Shown in pieces: positions 50,444-60,628 of a stretch of DNA of 64,000 nt. This DNA is from CAYNWT01 sp964450955 (GTDB lineage: Bacteria > Planctomycetota > Planctomycetia > Planctomycetales > Planctomycetaceae): positions 248,001 to 312,000 of the forward strand of contig CAYVFI010000001.1 in NCBI GenBank assembly GCA_964450955.1. Reading direction: 5' to 3'. The notes under the pieces were generated by a model. The model saw nothing but the letters and a program-made list of their open reading frames with translations. It had not been told where the DNA came from and searched no databases. How positions within the stretch are numbered: the first letter of the stretch is position 1; each line of letters starts with the position of its first letter. Position numbers and translations under genes: made by a program.

Positions 50444-53353
50444 ATGCTGAAAACCCGAAAAGCCAGACAACGACGAATCGCGGCTCCGACTGCAGAGGCC
50501 CTTGAGTCCCGCGCGCTGTTAACGACTTTCACGGTGACATCGCTGGCCGATGCGGTTGCGGACGATGGCGAACTGACGCTTCGCGAAGCGATTGACGCTG
50601 CGCACGCAGACCAAAGCTCATCCCGTCACGAAATCGTGTTCGCGAGCGGACTTAACGGAACCATCAACCTGCAGTTGGGTGAACTCAATGTGAACCGATA
50701 TGGAATGCCCTCTCTGCGAATTATCGGAAACGGACGAAGCAACACAGTAATTGATGCCCAGGGCAGCAGCGACATTTTCAGTACGCCGTATTCAAATCGT
50801 GCTTTGTCTCTGCGATCGATGACACTGATTAACTCCGCCGGGAACGGTATAGAGAACACTAACGACTACAGCTTTCTGTCACTGAGTGACACTGTGGTCA
50901 CGGGCAGCGGTGGCCACGGAGTGTTCGGTAGTATTTACTCAGAGGAAGGATACCTCTACACGGACCTCAGCATCCAGAATTCCGTCATCACGGGGAACAC
51001 AGACCGCGGGATCTTTGTTGAAGGTGCGGTCAACGCGGATGTGAGTAGTTCAGTGATCTCTCAGAATTCTGGCGGAATATCGACCGGCCGCTACGGCGTC
51101 TTCCCGCCCCAGGTGACCATCGACCGTTCTTCCATTCTCAACAACGTGACAACCGACTCAGGTGGCGGAATTTCGGTTGGGCCGGGCTACCTGGTCGTGC
51201 AAGATAGTTTGATCTCGGGTAACGAAGCTTCGTCCGGTGGAGGAATAGCTGGCGGCGCGCAAGTCTTACGCACGACAATCACCGGGAATACTGCAAGCGG
51301 TGATGGTGGCGGCATCAGAGGAGCTGCAGAACTTCACAACGTGACAATTTCGGACAACACCGCCACCCGCGGCGGTGGGATCTTCTTCCCTGGCGACCAC
51401 GGCAATGTTGCGAACTCAACGATCACCGGAAACACCGCATCCGGTTCCGGCGGAGGGATCTTCCTTAACGCTGGATACCAGCATTCCTTCCTGCCAGCCG
51501 CATTTCTCGCCAGCAGCATCGTCGCGGGGAACACAGCGACAAACAACGGTGCGGACATTCGTCAGACATCGACCAGCACGGCGACGTTCACCAACAACTT
51601 TGTTGGTTCCAATGAAGGCAACAGTCTGGTCGCAACCGGATTGACTTCTGATCCCGATGGCAACTTCGTTGGCACTCCGCAAACTCTGTTGGACCCAAAA
51701 CTAGACTCAGCCACAACGATAGGACTACAGACCGTATTTCGTCCGCAGTCGGATAGCCCGGTCATCGGCAAGGGGGCGAACCCGCTGGACCTGGCGACCG
51801 ATCAAGTGGGCCTCACGCGAAGTTTCGAAGGCGGTGTTGATATCGGCGCGGCTGAGTTTACCAGTAGCGCGATGGTGGTTGGTTCGGCATCGGTCATTGA
51901 AGGCGACAGTGGTGCGCAGCTGTTGGTATTCAATGTTACGCTGATTCAGCCAACGCCGGCATTCACGGTTGATGTCGTCACCAGCAGCGGAACAGCAATC
52001 GAAGGCGACGACTTTGCAGCTCACTCAGACACACTCTCCTTCACAGGGACGATGGGGGAAACGCAGCAGACTACGGTGATGGTGAATGGCGACGCGGACC
52101 TGGAGTTCAATGAAACCGTCCTACTACAGTTCGAAAACATCAGCGAAACCTCGGTGGGCCTCCCGAGAGATGCGATCGGGATGATTCTGAACGACGACAC
52201 CAGCAACAGTATTCACTTCGAAGGAAAGAGACTGGTCATCAAGGGGACCCAGGACGCCGACATCCTGGATGTCGCGTTGAAAGACGGCTTCATTGATGTT
52301 GTCCTCAACGGCGGAGGCGGTTCATTCGACCCCGCAAACATTAGCAAACTGGACATTTCAACCGGGGCCGCCAATGACATCATCACCATCATGGACCTGG
52401 CAGAACCATCAACGATTCGCGCTGGCAATGGCGACGACACGGTTCGCAGCGGTCCCGGGAAGAACTGGATTTATGGCGGTTCAGGCAATGACACTCTTTC
52501 GGGCGGCGACGCGCGCGATGTGATCTTTGGTGAAGCCGGCGACGATTCGATTTTGGGCAACTCCGGTGACGATGTCCTTCGCGGCGGGAACGGCGCAGAC
52601 AGTCTACGCGGAAATGCTGGCGACGATCTCGCTTACGGCGATGGCGGCGACGATTTGATAGAAGGGCAGACTGGGAATGACACGATCCGTGGCGAAGGCG
52701 GTAACGATTCCATTCGCGGCGGCGGGGGCGATGACTTACTGGGCGGGGGAGGCGGCAGCGATTCAATCAGTGGTGGAGGCGGGCAGGACCTGGTGAGTGG
52801 CCAGAATGGAGCCGACCTCCTGAGTGGCGGTAGCGGTGAAGACTACATCAACGCAGGGCAGGGTCCCGACACGCTAAGCGGCGGCACAGAAGACGACACG
52901 CTGCTGGGGCGGGAAGGGAATGATGTTTTGTTGGGCGAAGGCGGCGATGATTCCCTGGTTGGCCTGACTGGTCGCGACATCTTGTACGGCGGCAGCGGTC
53001 AAGACACGTTAGAAGGCCGCGCGTCGGGGGACATCCTGATCGGGAGCCTGATCACGCCACCGGAGGGAACCACAGCCCGAGAACTTCTCACCGGCGGAAT
53101 CCGCAGCGAGTGGCTTTCGGGGCGCGACTATGGCAGTCGTGTCGCCAACATCACAGGTCGCACCGGACAAGGTAGCAATCGGCTGAACAGCCACTTCCTC
53201 GTTGGCAGCAATCGCAGCGGCCAGAACGTCACCGACGATGGCGTTCCCGACGAACTGCTGGGCGGCAGCGGATCCCTTCTCGACCTGTTCTTCGCGCGCA
53301 TCGATGACGACTTGTTCGACCGGACAGATGCAGAGTCGCTGGAAAGCGTGTAG
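50444..53353 (+). CDS. Large surface protein: CSLREA, beta-helix, Calx-beta and RTX repeats
   Basis: A 969-residue protein. Residues 1-30 carry a basic start and ALESRALLT, a short N-terminal signature seen in large planctomycete exported proteins. TSLADAVADDGELTLREAI (28-50) is a CSLREA-type entry to a right-handed beta-helix (about 50-470) with repeated SGNTA/SGGGI turns. A Calx-beta domain (about 480-585) ends in NDD. RTX-type GGxGxDxL nonapeptides (about 655-865) should bind Ca2+. A roughly 100-residue C-terminal region follows. GGAG is 8 nt before the ATG. Likely an adhesin or extracellular matrix protein. Confidence 0.9.
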   Translation: MLKTRKARQRRIAAPTAEALESRALLTTFTVTSLADAVADDGELTLREAIDAAHADQSSSRHEIVFASGLNGTINLQLGELNVNRYGMPSLRIIGNGRSNTVIDAQGSSDIFSTPYSNRALSLRSMTLINSAGNGIENTNDYSFLSLSDTVVTGSGGHGVFGSIYSEEGYLYTDLSIQNSVITGNTDRGIFVEGAVNADVSSSVISQNSGGISTGRYGVFPPQVTIDRSSILNNVTTDSGGGISVGPGYLVVQDSLISGNEASSGGGIAGGAQVLRTTITGNTASGDGGGIRGAAELHNVTISDNTATRGGGIFFPGDHGNVANSTITGNTASGSGGGIFLNAGYQHSFLPAAFLASSIVAGNTATNNGADIRQTSTSTATFTNNFVGSNEGNSLVATGLTSDPDGNFVGTPQTLLDPKLDSATTIGLQTVFRPQSDSPVIGKGANPLDLATDQVGLTRSFEGGVDIGAAEFTSSAMVVGSASVIEGDSGAQLLVFNVTLIQPTPAFTVDVVTSSGTAIEGDDFAAHSDTLSFTGTMGETQQTTVMVNGDADLEFNETVLLQFENISETSVGLPRDAIGMILNDDTSNSIHFEGKRLVIKGTQDADILDVALKDGFIDVVLNGGGGSFDPANISKLDISTGAANDIITIMDLAEPSTIRAGNGDDTVRSGPGKNWIYGGSGNDTLSGGDARDVIFGEAGDDSILGNSGDDVLRGGNGADSLRGNAGDDLAYGDGGDDLIEGQTGNDTIRGEGGNDSIRGGGGDDLLGGGGGSDSISGGGGQDLVSGQNGADLLSGGSGEDYINAGQGPDTLSGGTEDDTLLGREGNDVLLGEGGDDSLVGLTGRDILYGGSGQDTLEGRASGDILIGSLITPPEGTTARELLTGGIRSEWLSGRDYGSRVANITGRTGQGSNRLNSHFLVGSNRSGQNVTDDGVPDELLGGSGSLLDLFFARIDDDLFDRTDAESLESV

Positions 53354-53376
53354 CGCGGGCCAGTGGATTAACGCTT

Positions 53377-53901
53377 CTACTTCGTTTGCTGCTGAGCCAT
53401 TTGCACGAAGTGTTTCACCGCGCGGCCGCTGATGGTTTCGTTCTCCACCAGATCGTCCGCCACCAACTTCACCGCTTTTCGCGCGGCTGGTTCGGATAGA
53501 AGATGCTCCGTCTTATCCACCATCCGCCTGGCTAGCTTCTGAAACGCCTTCTCAGTCGTCGCGCGTTGGGCGGTCAGCAGCCCCTTGACCATCATCAAGT
53601 CCTGGGCCGCCCCTGCCTGGTTGTAGCGACCGGTCACCCGGCTTTCAGCCACCATCCCGGCCAGTAAAATCAGAACCGAATCTTCGACTGCGTCTTTGGT
53701 CGGTTTGGTTCGGCCTTTTTGAATCTTGCACGCTCCCAAACGCGAACCACCGGCGGCCAACTGAGCCGGTGAGATGGTGACTTTCTCAATCGGTCGGCCA
53801 AGTAACACGGCCATGACTGCGTGTCCGGCTTCGTGGTATGCCGTACTAAGACGAGCGGCATCCGATTTGCCGGCTCCGGCGTCTTCCTGCTGGCTGTTCA
53901 T
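53377..53901 (-). CDS. Stand-alone FtsH-type (M41) peptidase domain protein
   Basis: A 174-residue protein resembling only the protease domain of FtsH: zinc motif HEAGH near residue 23, LAGMVAES and a downstream GAAQDLMMV where FtsH has its SNDL aspartate ligand. The AAA+ ATPase and transmembrane segments of FtsH are absent and no adjacent ATPase is encoded. ATG at 53901 was chosen because similarity starts soon after. Protease activity without an ATPase partner is unusual; it could act with a partner encoded elsewhere. Confidence 0.85.
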   Translation of the reverse strand: MNSQQEDAGAGKSDAARLSTAYHEAGHAVMAVLLGRPIEKVTISPAQLAAGGSRLGACKIQKGRTKPTKDAVEDSVLILLAGMVAESRVTGRYNQAGAAQDLMMVKGLLTAQRATTEKAFQKLARRMVDKTEHLLSEPAARKAVKLVADDLVENETISGRAVKHFVQMAQQQTK

Positions 53902-54102
53902 GCAATGACCCGACAAAACTACTGAAGACGGACTGTAGCTGTGCCAGCCCGTGGCCCCAAGCACGACCTCCAATTGACGCGGACGGCACGATGGGCGTCG
54001 GTTGCGTACGCCGATCGTTGACCAGGTCCATAGCGCGGGTTACCCTCGACACTGCGAATGGTGTTTCCGTTTGTTCTTCCTTCCAAAGCCGGAGCGGTGC
54101 TG

Positions 54103-56097
54103 ATGATCGGTCGTCTGTCTTGCTGTCTTGTTGCCGTGATGGCGATCTCTCCAATGTGCGTTAACGCACAGGATGCGGAGAAAAAAGAAACCACACACAT
54201 GATCAACGTCACTCCGAAGGCGGTCACGCTTCCGGTCGGCGAATCGGTCCAGTTGGAAGCCGAAGTCGTGGACGTTGGAGGACGTCCGGTCGAGGTTAGC
54301 CGGATGGTCTTCTATTCACTCAGCCCACGAGATGTGCGCGTCGACCGCAACGGGAAGGTAACCGCAAGAAAGCCAGGTCAGTTTACCGTTGTCGTCCGTG
54401 CGGTGATCGGGAACGACCCTCCCGTGTCCGCCGAAATCAAAGTTACCATCCCATTTCCAAAGCCTGAGAAGATCACTTTCCCCAAAGACGCCAAGCCGGT
54501 TCTTTACGCCGGAACGACAGTCCAGATTCCCGCGACTGTGTTCGGACAGAAAGACACCGAACGAACCGACCTCACCGCAAAGCTAACTTCCAGTGATCCA
54601 TCGATCGCGACGATTGATGAATTCGGATTCGTAAGCGGACTGAAGGCTGGTAAGTGTTCGATTATGGCCGAGTGCGAAGGACTCACTGCGAAGCATGACC
54701 TCGAAGTCAAAGCGAACCCGGTTTCAAAGATGGAACTCGTCGCGAGCGAAACTTCGGTTCGCACAGGTGACGTAGTTCAGTTTGATGCCAAGCTGATGAA
54801 CGCGGACGGTTCTGAAGTCAAAGATGTTCCCGTTTACTTCACCTTCACTGCTGCACCCGACGACAACCTTGGCAACGGAGCCACCGGACAGATTGAACAG
54901 GACGGACGGTTCGTCGCTGAGACTCCCGGACTCTACACCATTGTCGCATCGTGCGGTTCTGCTTCGGCTCGCAAAGTCGTGAAAGCTCGCAAGCGGTTCG
55001 AGAAGCAGAAAACAATTCAGGTCGTCGGCCGCGGCAAGGTTCATGACACTCACACGTCCGACATCTGGGTGTGGGAAGGTGTCGATGGTCGCGACTACGC
55101 CGTCACCGGAACATGGGGCGCCAACGGGGAAGCTCACTTCTGGGATGTGACAGACCCCGCGAACATCGAACGTATTTCAACCGTGAAAGTTGACGCTCGA
55201 ACCGTCAACGACGTGAAGGTGTCACAAAACGGAAAGGTCTGCGTCATCAGTCGCGAAGGCGCGTCGAACCGGAAGAACGGCATTGTGCTGTACAACGTTG
55301 AAGATCCGAAGAACCCAACGAAGATCACCAACTTCGACGAGGAACTCACCGGCGGTGTTCACAACGTGTTCATCGACGACAACCACATCTACGCACTCAG
55401 CGCAGGACGGCGATATGACATTCTTAACGTCGAAGATCCTCAGAACATTAAGAAGGTTGGCTCGTACCAGATCTTCCAACCGGGAGCATCGATTCACGAC
55501 GTGTGGATCCAGGACGGCATCGCGTATTCGTCTAACTGGAAGTACGGCATTCACATGGTTGACGTCGGCTACGGCGTGGCCGGCGGTTCTCCATCGAACC
55601 CGAAGCTCATGTCCAGCTACGCGTATCCCAATGGCCGAAACCATGCGGCATTCCCTTACCGTAGCCCTCAAACCGGCAAGTCGTACGTCATCGGCGGCGA
55701 CGAATGGTTCCCGTTTGGTCTCAGTACCAAAGATAAGCCGACGTACCCGCGCGGGTGGATGCACTTCATTGACTTCAGCGATTTAAAGAACCCAAAAGAG
55801 GTCGCCCGCTATCAGGTTCCCGAAGCAGGCACGCACAACATGTGGGTTGAAGACGACATCATGTACGCCGCGTACTACAACGGTGGCCTGCGACTGGTTG
55901 ATATCTCTGGCGACCTGATGGGGAACCTGTACGACCAGGGCCGCGAGATTGCCTGGTTCCTTCCGACTGACCCGGAAGGCTACATTCCGAACGCTCCAAT
56001 GGTTTGGGGACCGCAGCCGCACAAAGGTCACATCTTCTTCTCTGACTGGAACACGGGACTTTGGGCCGTGAAGCTTGTCGAAGGTCGAGGTCGCTAA
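54103..56097 (+). CDS. Secreted Big_2 (Ig-like) and LVIVD-repeat propeller protein
   Basis: A 664-residue exported protein. Signal peptide at about 1-23 (SCCLVAVMAISPMCVNAQ). Three bacterial Ig-like Big_2-type domains (about 30-295): PKAVTLPVGESVQLEAEV, PVLYAGTTVQIPATV and ASETSVRTGDVVQFDA. A propeller of LVIVD-like repeats follows, with EAHFWDVTDPANIERISTVKV, IVLYNVEDPKNPTKI, YDILNVEDPQNIKKV, FIDFSDLKNPKEV and LRLVDISGD. ATG at 54103 has GGAG 8 nt upstream. It overlaps the next propeller gene by one base (TAATG) and is coupled to it. Confidence 0.85.
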   Translation: MIGRLSCCLVAVMAISPMCVNAQDAEKKETTHMINVTPKAVTLPVGESVQLEAEVVDVGGRPVEVSRMVFYSLSPRDVRVDRNGKVTARKPGQFTVVVRAVIGNDPPVSAEIKVTIPFPKPEKITFPKDAKPVLYAGTTVQIPATVFGQKDTERTDLTAKLTSSDPSIATIDEFGFVSGLKAGKCSIMAECEGLTAKHDLEVKANPVSKMELVASETSVRTGDVVQFDAKLMNADGSEVKDVPVYFTFTAAPDDNLGNGATGQIEQDGRFVAETPGLYTIVASCGSASARKVVKARKRFEKQKTIQVVGRGKVHDTHTSDIWVWEGVDGRDYAVTGTWGANGEAHFWDVTDPANIERISTVKVDARTVNDVKVSQNGKVCVISREGASNRKNGIVLYNVEDPKNPTKITNFDEELTGGVHNVFIDDNHIYALSAGRRYDILNVEDPQNIKKVGSYQIFQPGASIHDVWIQDGIAYSSNWKYGIHMVDVGYGVAGGSPSNPKLMSSYAYPNGRNHAAFPYRSPQTGKSYVIGGDEWFPFGLSTKDKPTYPRGWMHFIDFSDLKNPKEVARYQVPEAGTHNMWVEDDIMYAAYYNGGLRLVDISGDLMGNLYDQGREIAWFLPTDPEGYIPNAPMVWGPQPHKGHIFFSDWNTGLWAVKLVEGRGR

Positions 56098-57224
56098 TGC
56101 CACGGTTTCACGCGACAGTGATCACGCTTCTGTACTGCCTGGCGTTTTCAACGATCGCCATGGGGCAGGGGGCGGACAAATCCGAAGCCGCGAAGTCGGT
56201 CCCACTGGACTACTACGTTTACGTCGCGGCCGAATCGGCTGACGAGGTTTACAAAGTCGCATTCGACGGCAAGCAAGCGCGCGTCGATGCGGTGGTTGAG
56301 GTGGGTTACCAGGCAACGGAAATCGAAGGACCTCACGGCCTGACGGTCGCACTGGATGGTCGGCACTGGTACCTGTCGATGGCTCACGGGCAGCCGTTTG
56401 GCATTCTGTACAAATACGAGACAGGAACGGACAAGCTGGTTGGACGAACCGAACTGGGAATGTTCCCGGCCACAATGCAAATCTCAGCAGCCACGCAGTT
56501 GCTGTACTGTGCGAACTTCAATTTGCACGGGCGGATGTTGCCGAGTTCCATTTCGATTGTCGATCCTGACGAAATGGTCGAGGTCGCTCGAACCAAGACG
56601 GGGCCCATGCCACACGGTTCCAGGATTTCGCCAGACGGGTTGCACCACTATTCCTGTGCAATGATGTCAGGGCACGTGTTCGAAATCGATGCGGCAACTT
56701 TCGAAGTAACGCGTCGGCTGCAATTGGATGAAAAGCAACCCAAGGCGCACCAGTCTTTGGTGAAGCCTACGTGGGTTCATCCGCACCCCACCAAACGCCG
56801 GGCATACGCCGCACTGAACGCAGCCGCTCAGATTGCTGAGATCGATCTCGACAAATGGGAGGTGACTCGGCGGTTCGCGACGGACAAAGGTCCGTACAAT
56901 CTTGAACTGACGCCCGACGGCAAGAAACTTGTGGTTAGCTACAAGACTGCCGCCAAAGTCGGCATCTGGGATCTCGAAACCGGCAAAGAACTGGCCCGCA
57001 TTCCATCAATGCGGAAGGTGACTCACGGAGTGGTTATCTCTCCCGATGGGCGGTATGCATTCGTCACTTCTGAAGGCATCGGCGCCATCAAGGGCGGGCT
57101 GGACGTGTTCGACATGCAGACCAATAAGAAGGTTTCATCGGTCGAACTCGGGCTACAAGCCGGCGGCATTGCGTTCTGGAAAACTGTTCCACAGAAGAAA
57201 TCACAGTCGCGGGCAAGCGAATAG
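56097..57224 (+). CDS. Secreted YVTN-like beta-propeller protein
   Basis: A 375-residue protein with signal peptide (1-23) and YVTN/40-residue propeller repeats: DEVYKVAFDGKQA, HGLTVALDGRHWYLSMA, GSRISPDGLHHYSC, YNLELTPDGKKLVVSYKTAAKVGIWDLETGKEL and HGVVISPDGRYAFVTSEG. The start overlaps the stop of the LVIVD gene, and GAGG lies upstream. The two propellers probably work together at the cell surface. No enzyme motif is visible. Confidence 0.85.
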   Translation: MPRFHATVITLLYCLAFSTIAMGQGADKSEAAKSVPLDYYVYVAAESADEVYKVAFDGKQARVDAVVEVGYQATEIEGPHGLTVALDGRHWYLSMAHGQPFGILYKYETGTDKLVGRTELGMFPATMQISAATQLLYCANFNLHGRMLPSSISIVDPDEMVEVARTKTGPMPHGSRISPDGLHHYSCAMMSGHVFEIDAATFEVTRRLQLDEKQPKAHQSLVKPTWVHPHPTKRRAYAALNAAAQIAEIDLDKWEVTRRFATDKGPYNLELTPDGKKLVVSYKTAAKVGIWDLETGKELARIPSMRKVTHGVVISPDGRYAFVTSEGIGAIKGGLDVFDMQTNKKVSSVELGLQAGGIAFWKTVPQKKSQSRASE

Positions 57225-57600
57225 CTGCTGTTGCCGAATTTGAACCGCAGTCTGACCCCGCCGAGGATTTGGGCCCTCGGTGGAGTTGAATTTGTTTGTC
57301 AGAACGCATCGGACTGTGCGTTGGGCAACTGACACCGGGCGTCACGTTTACGACGCTGCCTTGTCGCCGATTTCTACCGGAATGTTGCCCTGCGGCATCA
57401 TTGGCATCCGGGCCAATAAAGCGATGCTCGCGGACGCTATGCAGTCAGTGTTGCATTTCGTCACACGCAGGAAAAACCCGCCACAACAGAAGTCCAACCA
57501 AGCAGGTTCTTCGCGAAGTGGACTGGAATTTTTTCCAACCAGACTTCCAGCGACCTAAGTTCACACAAACAGTGACACTCCCCGCCCGAAATGCCTGCAA
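57225..57600. other. Intergenic region with a hairpin near its start
   Basis: About 376 nt without a supported gene. Apart from the hairpin at 57258-57283 nothing was recognised. Confidence 0.4.
57258..57283 (+). terminator. Possible terminator hairpin after the propeller gene
   Basis: Stem CCGCCGAGG/CCTCGGTGG, 9 bp including one G-T pair, with an 8-nt loop, 34 nt after the stop codon. The downstream sequence is only moderately T-rich. Confidence 0.4.
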
Positions 57601-58656
57601 ATGCAAACCACCAACACTCGACAGCTATCTGTCGTCCTGCCCGCGTACAACGCGGCTGAGTTTCTGCGCCCGGCGATTGAGAGCATCCTTGCGCAGACAT
57701 TCGACGATTTCGAACTGATCGTCATTGACGATGGTTCGACTGACAACACTGCCGAAATTCTGGCAAGCTTTGATGATTCGCGAATCCGCCTTGAACCAAA
57801 CCACAGGAACATTGGCCTAATTGCGACACTCAACAAAGGACTGCGTTTGGCAACAGCCCCCCTGGTGGCACGGCAGGATGCTGACGATATCTCAGCGCCA
57901 AACCGCTTCGCATTACAGGTCGAACATCTACAGGCCAACACCAACACCGTGGCTGTTGGCGCGGCCATGAACCTGGTCGATGCGGAAGATCAGTTTATTA
58001 AGCAATGGGTCTACCCAACGTCACCACTGCTGTGCCGCTGGCAGGCGCTTTTCGATTCGCCCATGGGCCATTCTGTCAGCATGTTCCGACGAGACGCGGT
58101 TCTGTCAGCTGGTGGTTACAGCCCCGACCATAAGTACGCTGAAGACTACGATCTGTGGACCAGGCTGCAGGAATCAGGCGCCATTGAGAACCTGGAGATG
58201 CCGCTTGTCGAGTATCGAGTTCATGAGGACTCCGTCAGTCAGGCGAATGAGGACGGGCAGATTACGGCTCGCGGCGTCATCTCAGCACGCGGGTTGTCTC
58301 GGTACGTCGGCAGCGCAGACTGCGACACCATTCTGGATATCTGTTCGACCAACACACCTTCACTGAAGACAGTCCTTCTCTCAATCGATGCCTACGCCCG
58401 ACTGCACGAACACTACACGCAGCAACACGATGCCTCACCGGTTCATGAGATTCGCAGATTAGTGAGCTCGCGAATCATGGACCATGCCACCGGGCTGTCT
58501 TTCGGACAGCGGGCGCGTGTGTACCGCAGACTGTGCCAGACAATCGTGAAGTCACGCGGCGATCGGATGCACGCCGGCAAGATGCTTGTCCCGACTGGCG
58601 TCAAGAATCTCATCAAGCGACTGATGAACCCATCACACCAGCCCCGCCTGAATTAA
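57601..58656 (+). CDS. Family 2 glycosyltransferase
   Basis: A 351-residue cytosolic GT-A enzyme: LSVVLPAYNAAEFLRPAIESILAQ, IVIDDGSTDNT near residue 40 and the metal-binding ARQDADD near 92, then GHSVSMFRRDAVLSAGGY and the acceptor-side YAEDYDLWTRL (ED motif). It transfers a sugar from a nucleotide sugar, probably for surface polysaccharide or glycolipid. The C-terminal 100 residues are helical. It stands alone here, with no other polysaccharide genes nearby. No clear ribosome-binding site precedes the ATG. Confidence 0.92.
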   Translation: MQTTNTRQLSVVLPAYNAAEFLRPAIESILAQTFDDFELIVIDDGSTDNTAEILASFDDSRIRLEPNHRNIGLIATLNKGLRLATAPLVARQDADDISAPNRFALQVEHLQANTNTVAVGAAMNLVDAEDQFIKQWVYPTSPLLCRWQALFDSPMGHSVSMFRRDAVLSAGGYSPDHKYAEDYDLWTRLQESGAIENLEMPLVEYRVHEDSVSQANEDGQITARGVISARGLSRYVGSADCDTILDICSTNTPSLKTVLLSIDAYARLHEHYTQQHDASPVHEIRRLVSSRIMDHATGLSFGQRARVYRRLCQTIVKSRGDRMHAGKMLVPTGVKNLIKRLMNPSHQPRLN

Positions 58657-58973
58657 TTTGAGCCCGCTGAACCGACCAAGGCGCGGCGAACCGCCCAAGC
58701 AGCGTTCGCGCTCGCGTGTCTGTTCGTCTTCGCTACGGCCGCGAAGGCTGCACACCGAATAGCAACATCGGTCCCCGTCTAAGTGACAGCCGCCGTCTGT
58801 TTCGCTGTTTCCAGTGACAACGCGGCCACCTGCGACACCAATAGCAACGTATTGGTTACTCAAAGTGATATTCCCCACTTTCGCTGTCCTTGCGTATATT
58901 TCGCGTTCGCCCAGGTGTACCACAACACATGGGGGGTGGAATGGAGTCCAACTACAAGAAAGGACACTTTGTC
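58657..58973. other. Intergenic region, nothing recognised
   Basis: About 317 nt. Its 3' end may belong to the next gene if an earlier start (58929 or 58941) is used. Confidence 0.4.
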
Positions 58974-60590
58974 ATGGTCTCTCCTGCAAGATCACGCGGC
59001 GCGCGGATGGTTGCTTTTTGCGGATGCCTGTTCGGCGTCTTCGCGGCAACTGTTGAAGCCCAAGTCAGACCTCAAACACGACGAGGCGTCACTCAAATCG
59101 CTCGACGCGATTCAGACGACCTCAGCAAGTTTCTGCTTGAATCGGAAAGCCGCAGCGTCGGCGATTCGATTTTCTACAGAACCGAATCAGCTGCGGACCT
59201 GCAGCGGCTTAACATGCCAACGGTTCGAACCCTGCTAAACAAATTTGCCGAAGATACCAATCGGCTGTACCAGCAGGTGCGAACAGAATCTCGATACACG
59301 CCGCGGCTGCGTTCGATGGAACCGGACGCCGTTCAACTGCGAGCCCGGGCAACCATGCTGGCTCAGGATGCTCAAACAGAACGCGACCTCACACGGATCG
59401 CCAGCGGAGTCCGTGAGATTGACACCGACTGGCGTCAGTTCTCGCACAACCTCAAGCGTGTTCCGCAGGTACCGAATAACCTGCTGCAGCTTGTCGCGGC
59501 CCTGGATCGAACCAGCGACCAAATCGAAAAAGCTTTTGAAATTGAACCACAGTTTGATCGTCGGGAATTGCTTACGCAGGTCATGGCGATGCGAGCCGAT
59601 TTCGACAATCTGATTGACGATATCGAACTTGAAATGGGAACCGGCCCCGACGCGAGAGAACTGGTTCGACGCGTTCGATCAATCCGTACGCAAGCTGCTT
59701 ATTCAGCTGACCTGATTGCTGAACAAGGTGAGTACTCACGGGTTGTCGAAGCGTACCGACGAGCCGAAACGGACTGGAAGCCAGTCGCAGTCAGGCTGGC
59801 TTCTGTGCACAACCGCTACATCGATCGTAGTGTTCGACGTATCGTTCACGCCGGCAACGTAATCAAGCAGCTACTTTGGCTGGAAAACGATGCAGACATT
59901 ACAGAGCTCATTAACACAGCCAACACCATGCGTGGCAACGTTGACGAATTCTTCAGGCGAACGCCGCTGTTGCTGATGGTCAAGTTTGAAAACCCACAGG
60001 CCGCTCTGCAGGCAGCCAACTCGTTTTACGACGCCTGCGATGTTTACACAGAACAGGTTCAGGCTGGTGCGGATGTCGAAACGTTGATGGAAGTCTTTAA
60101 GGACCTGGAAGTCACAGGAAACGACTTCCTTGTCACGTTCAGACCTCTGCCAAGTAAGCAAGGCCAGCTGGTTTTGAGTGACATCAGCCGGGACCTGGGC
60201 AGCCTGCAAGAGATGGCCCAGTCTCATTACGGCGGGGATGGGTTCGATCTCATCGCAGCCACAGAATCGTCAGCCGAAATGGAAACGCTGGCCGACCATA
60301 TCGATTGGGATCTTCGCCAGTGGCTTCGCAACAGTACTGATCCAAGTGCACGTCAGGCTTTGGCTTTATCAAAGCAGTTCAAGACTCGAACGTCCCAACT
60401 GTCCAACGCCATCGCCCAGCGTCGGCCGCGTACGGAAATCCGTACGATGACCGAGGCTGTCTACAAGGACTGGAATCGACTCAGCCAAATTCTGCGTCGA
60501 GCCCCACAGGAAGACCAACAACACATGGCATCGATTAGCCGCAAGCTAAGCGCGTCATTGCTATCGTTGATGGTTCCTTTGGATCTGTAG
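58974..60590 (+). CDS. Exported helical protein of unknown function
   Basis: A 538-residue protein with signal peptide MVSPARSRGARMVAFCGCLFGVFAATVEAQ and a mature part that is almost entirely alpha-helical, rich in Arg, Asp, Gln and Leu, with repeated segments around LVRRVRSIRTQAAYSADL and LVRRAPQ-type turns. No catalytic motif is recognisable; a periplasmic spectrin-like or coiled-coil structural role is possible. ATG at 58974 gives the best signal peptide, with AGGA about 10 nt upstream; 58941 is an alternative. An intrinsic terminator follows. Confidence 0.7.
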   Translation: MVSPARSRGARMVAFCGCLFGVFAATVEAQVRPQTRRGVTQIARRDSDDLSKFLLESESRSVGDSIFYRTESAADLQRLNMPTVRTLLNKFAEDTNRLYQQVRTESRYTPRLRSMEPDAVQLRARATMLAQDAQTERDLTRIASGVREIDTDWRQFSHNLKRVPQVPNNLLQLVAALDRTSDQIEKAFEIEPQFDRRELLTQVMAMRADFDNLIDDIELEMGTGPDARELVRRVRSIRTQAAYSADLIAEQGEYSRVVEAYRRAETDWKPVAVRLASVHNRYIDRSVRRIVHAGNVIKQLLWLENDADITELINTANTMRGNVDEFFRRTPLLLMVKFENPQAALQAANSFYDACDVYTEQVQAGADVETLMEVFKDLEVTGNDFLVTFRPLPSKQGQLVLSDISRDLGSLQEMAQSHYGGDGFDLIAATESSAEMETLADHIDWDLRQWLRNSTDPSARQALALSKQFKTRTSQLSNAIAQRRPRTEIRTMTEAVYKDWNRLSQILRRAPQEDQQHMASISRKLSASLLSLMVPLDL

Positions 60591-60628
60591 TAAACCGGGC
60601 TTCGGGTCAACGCACGACAACCAACCAG

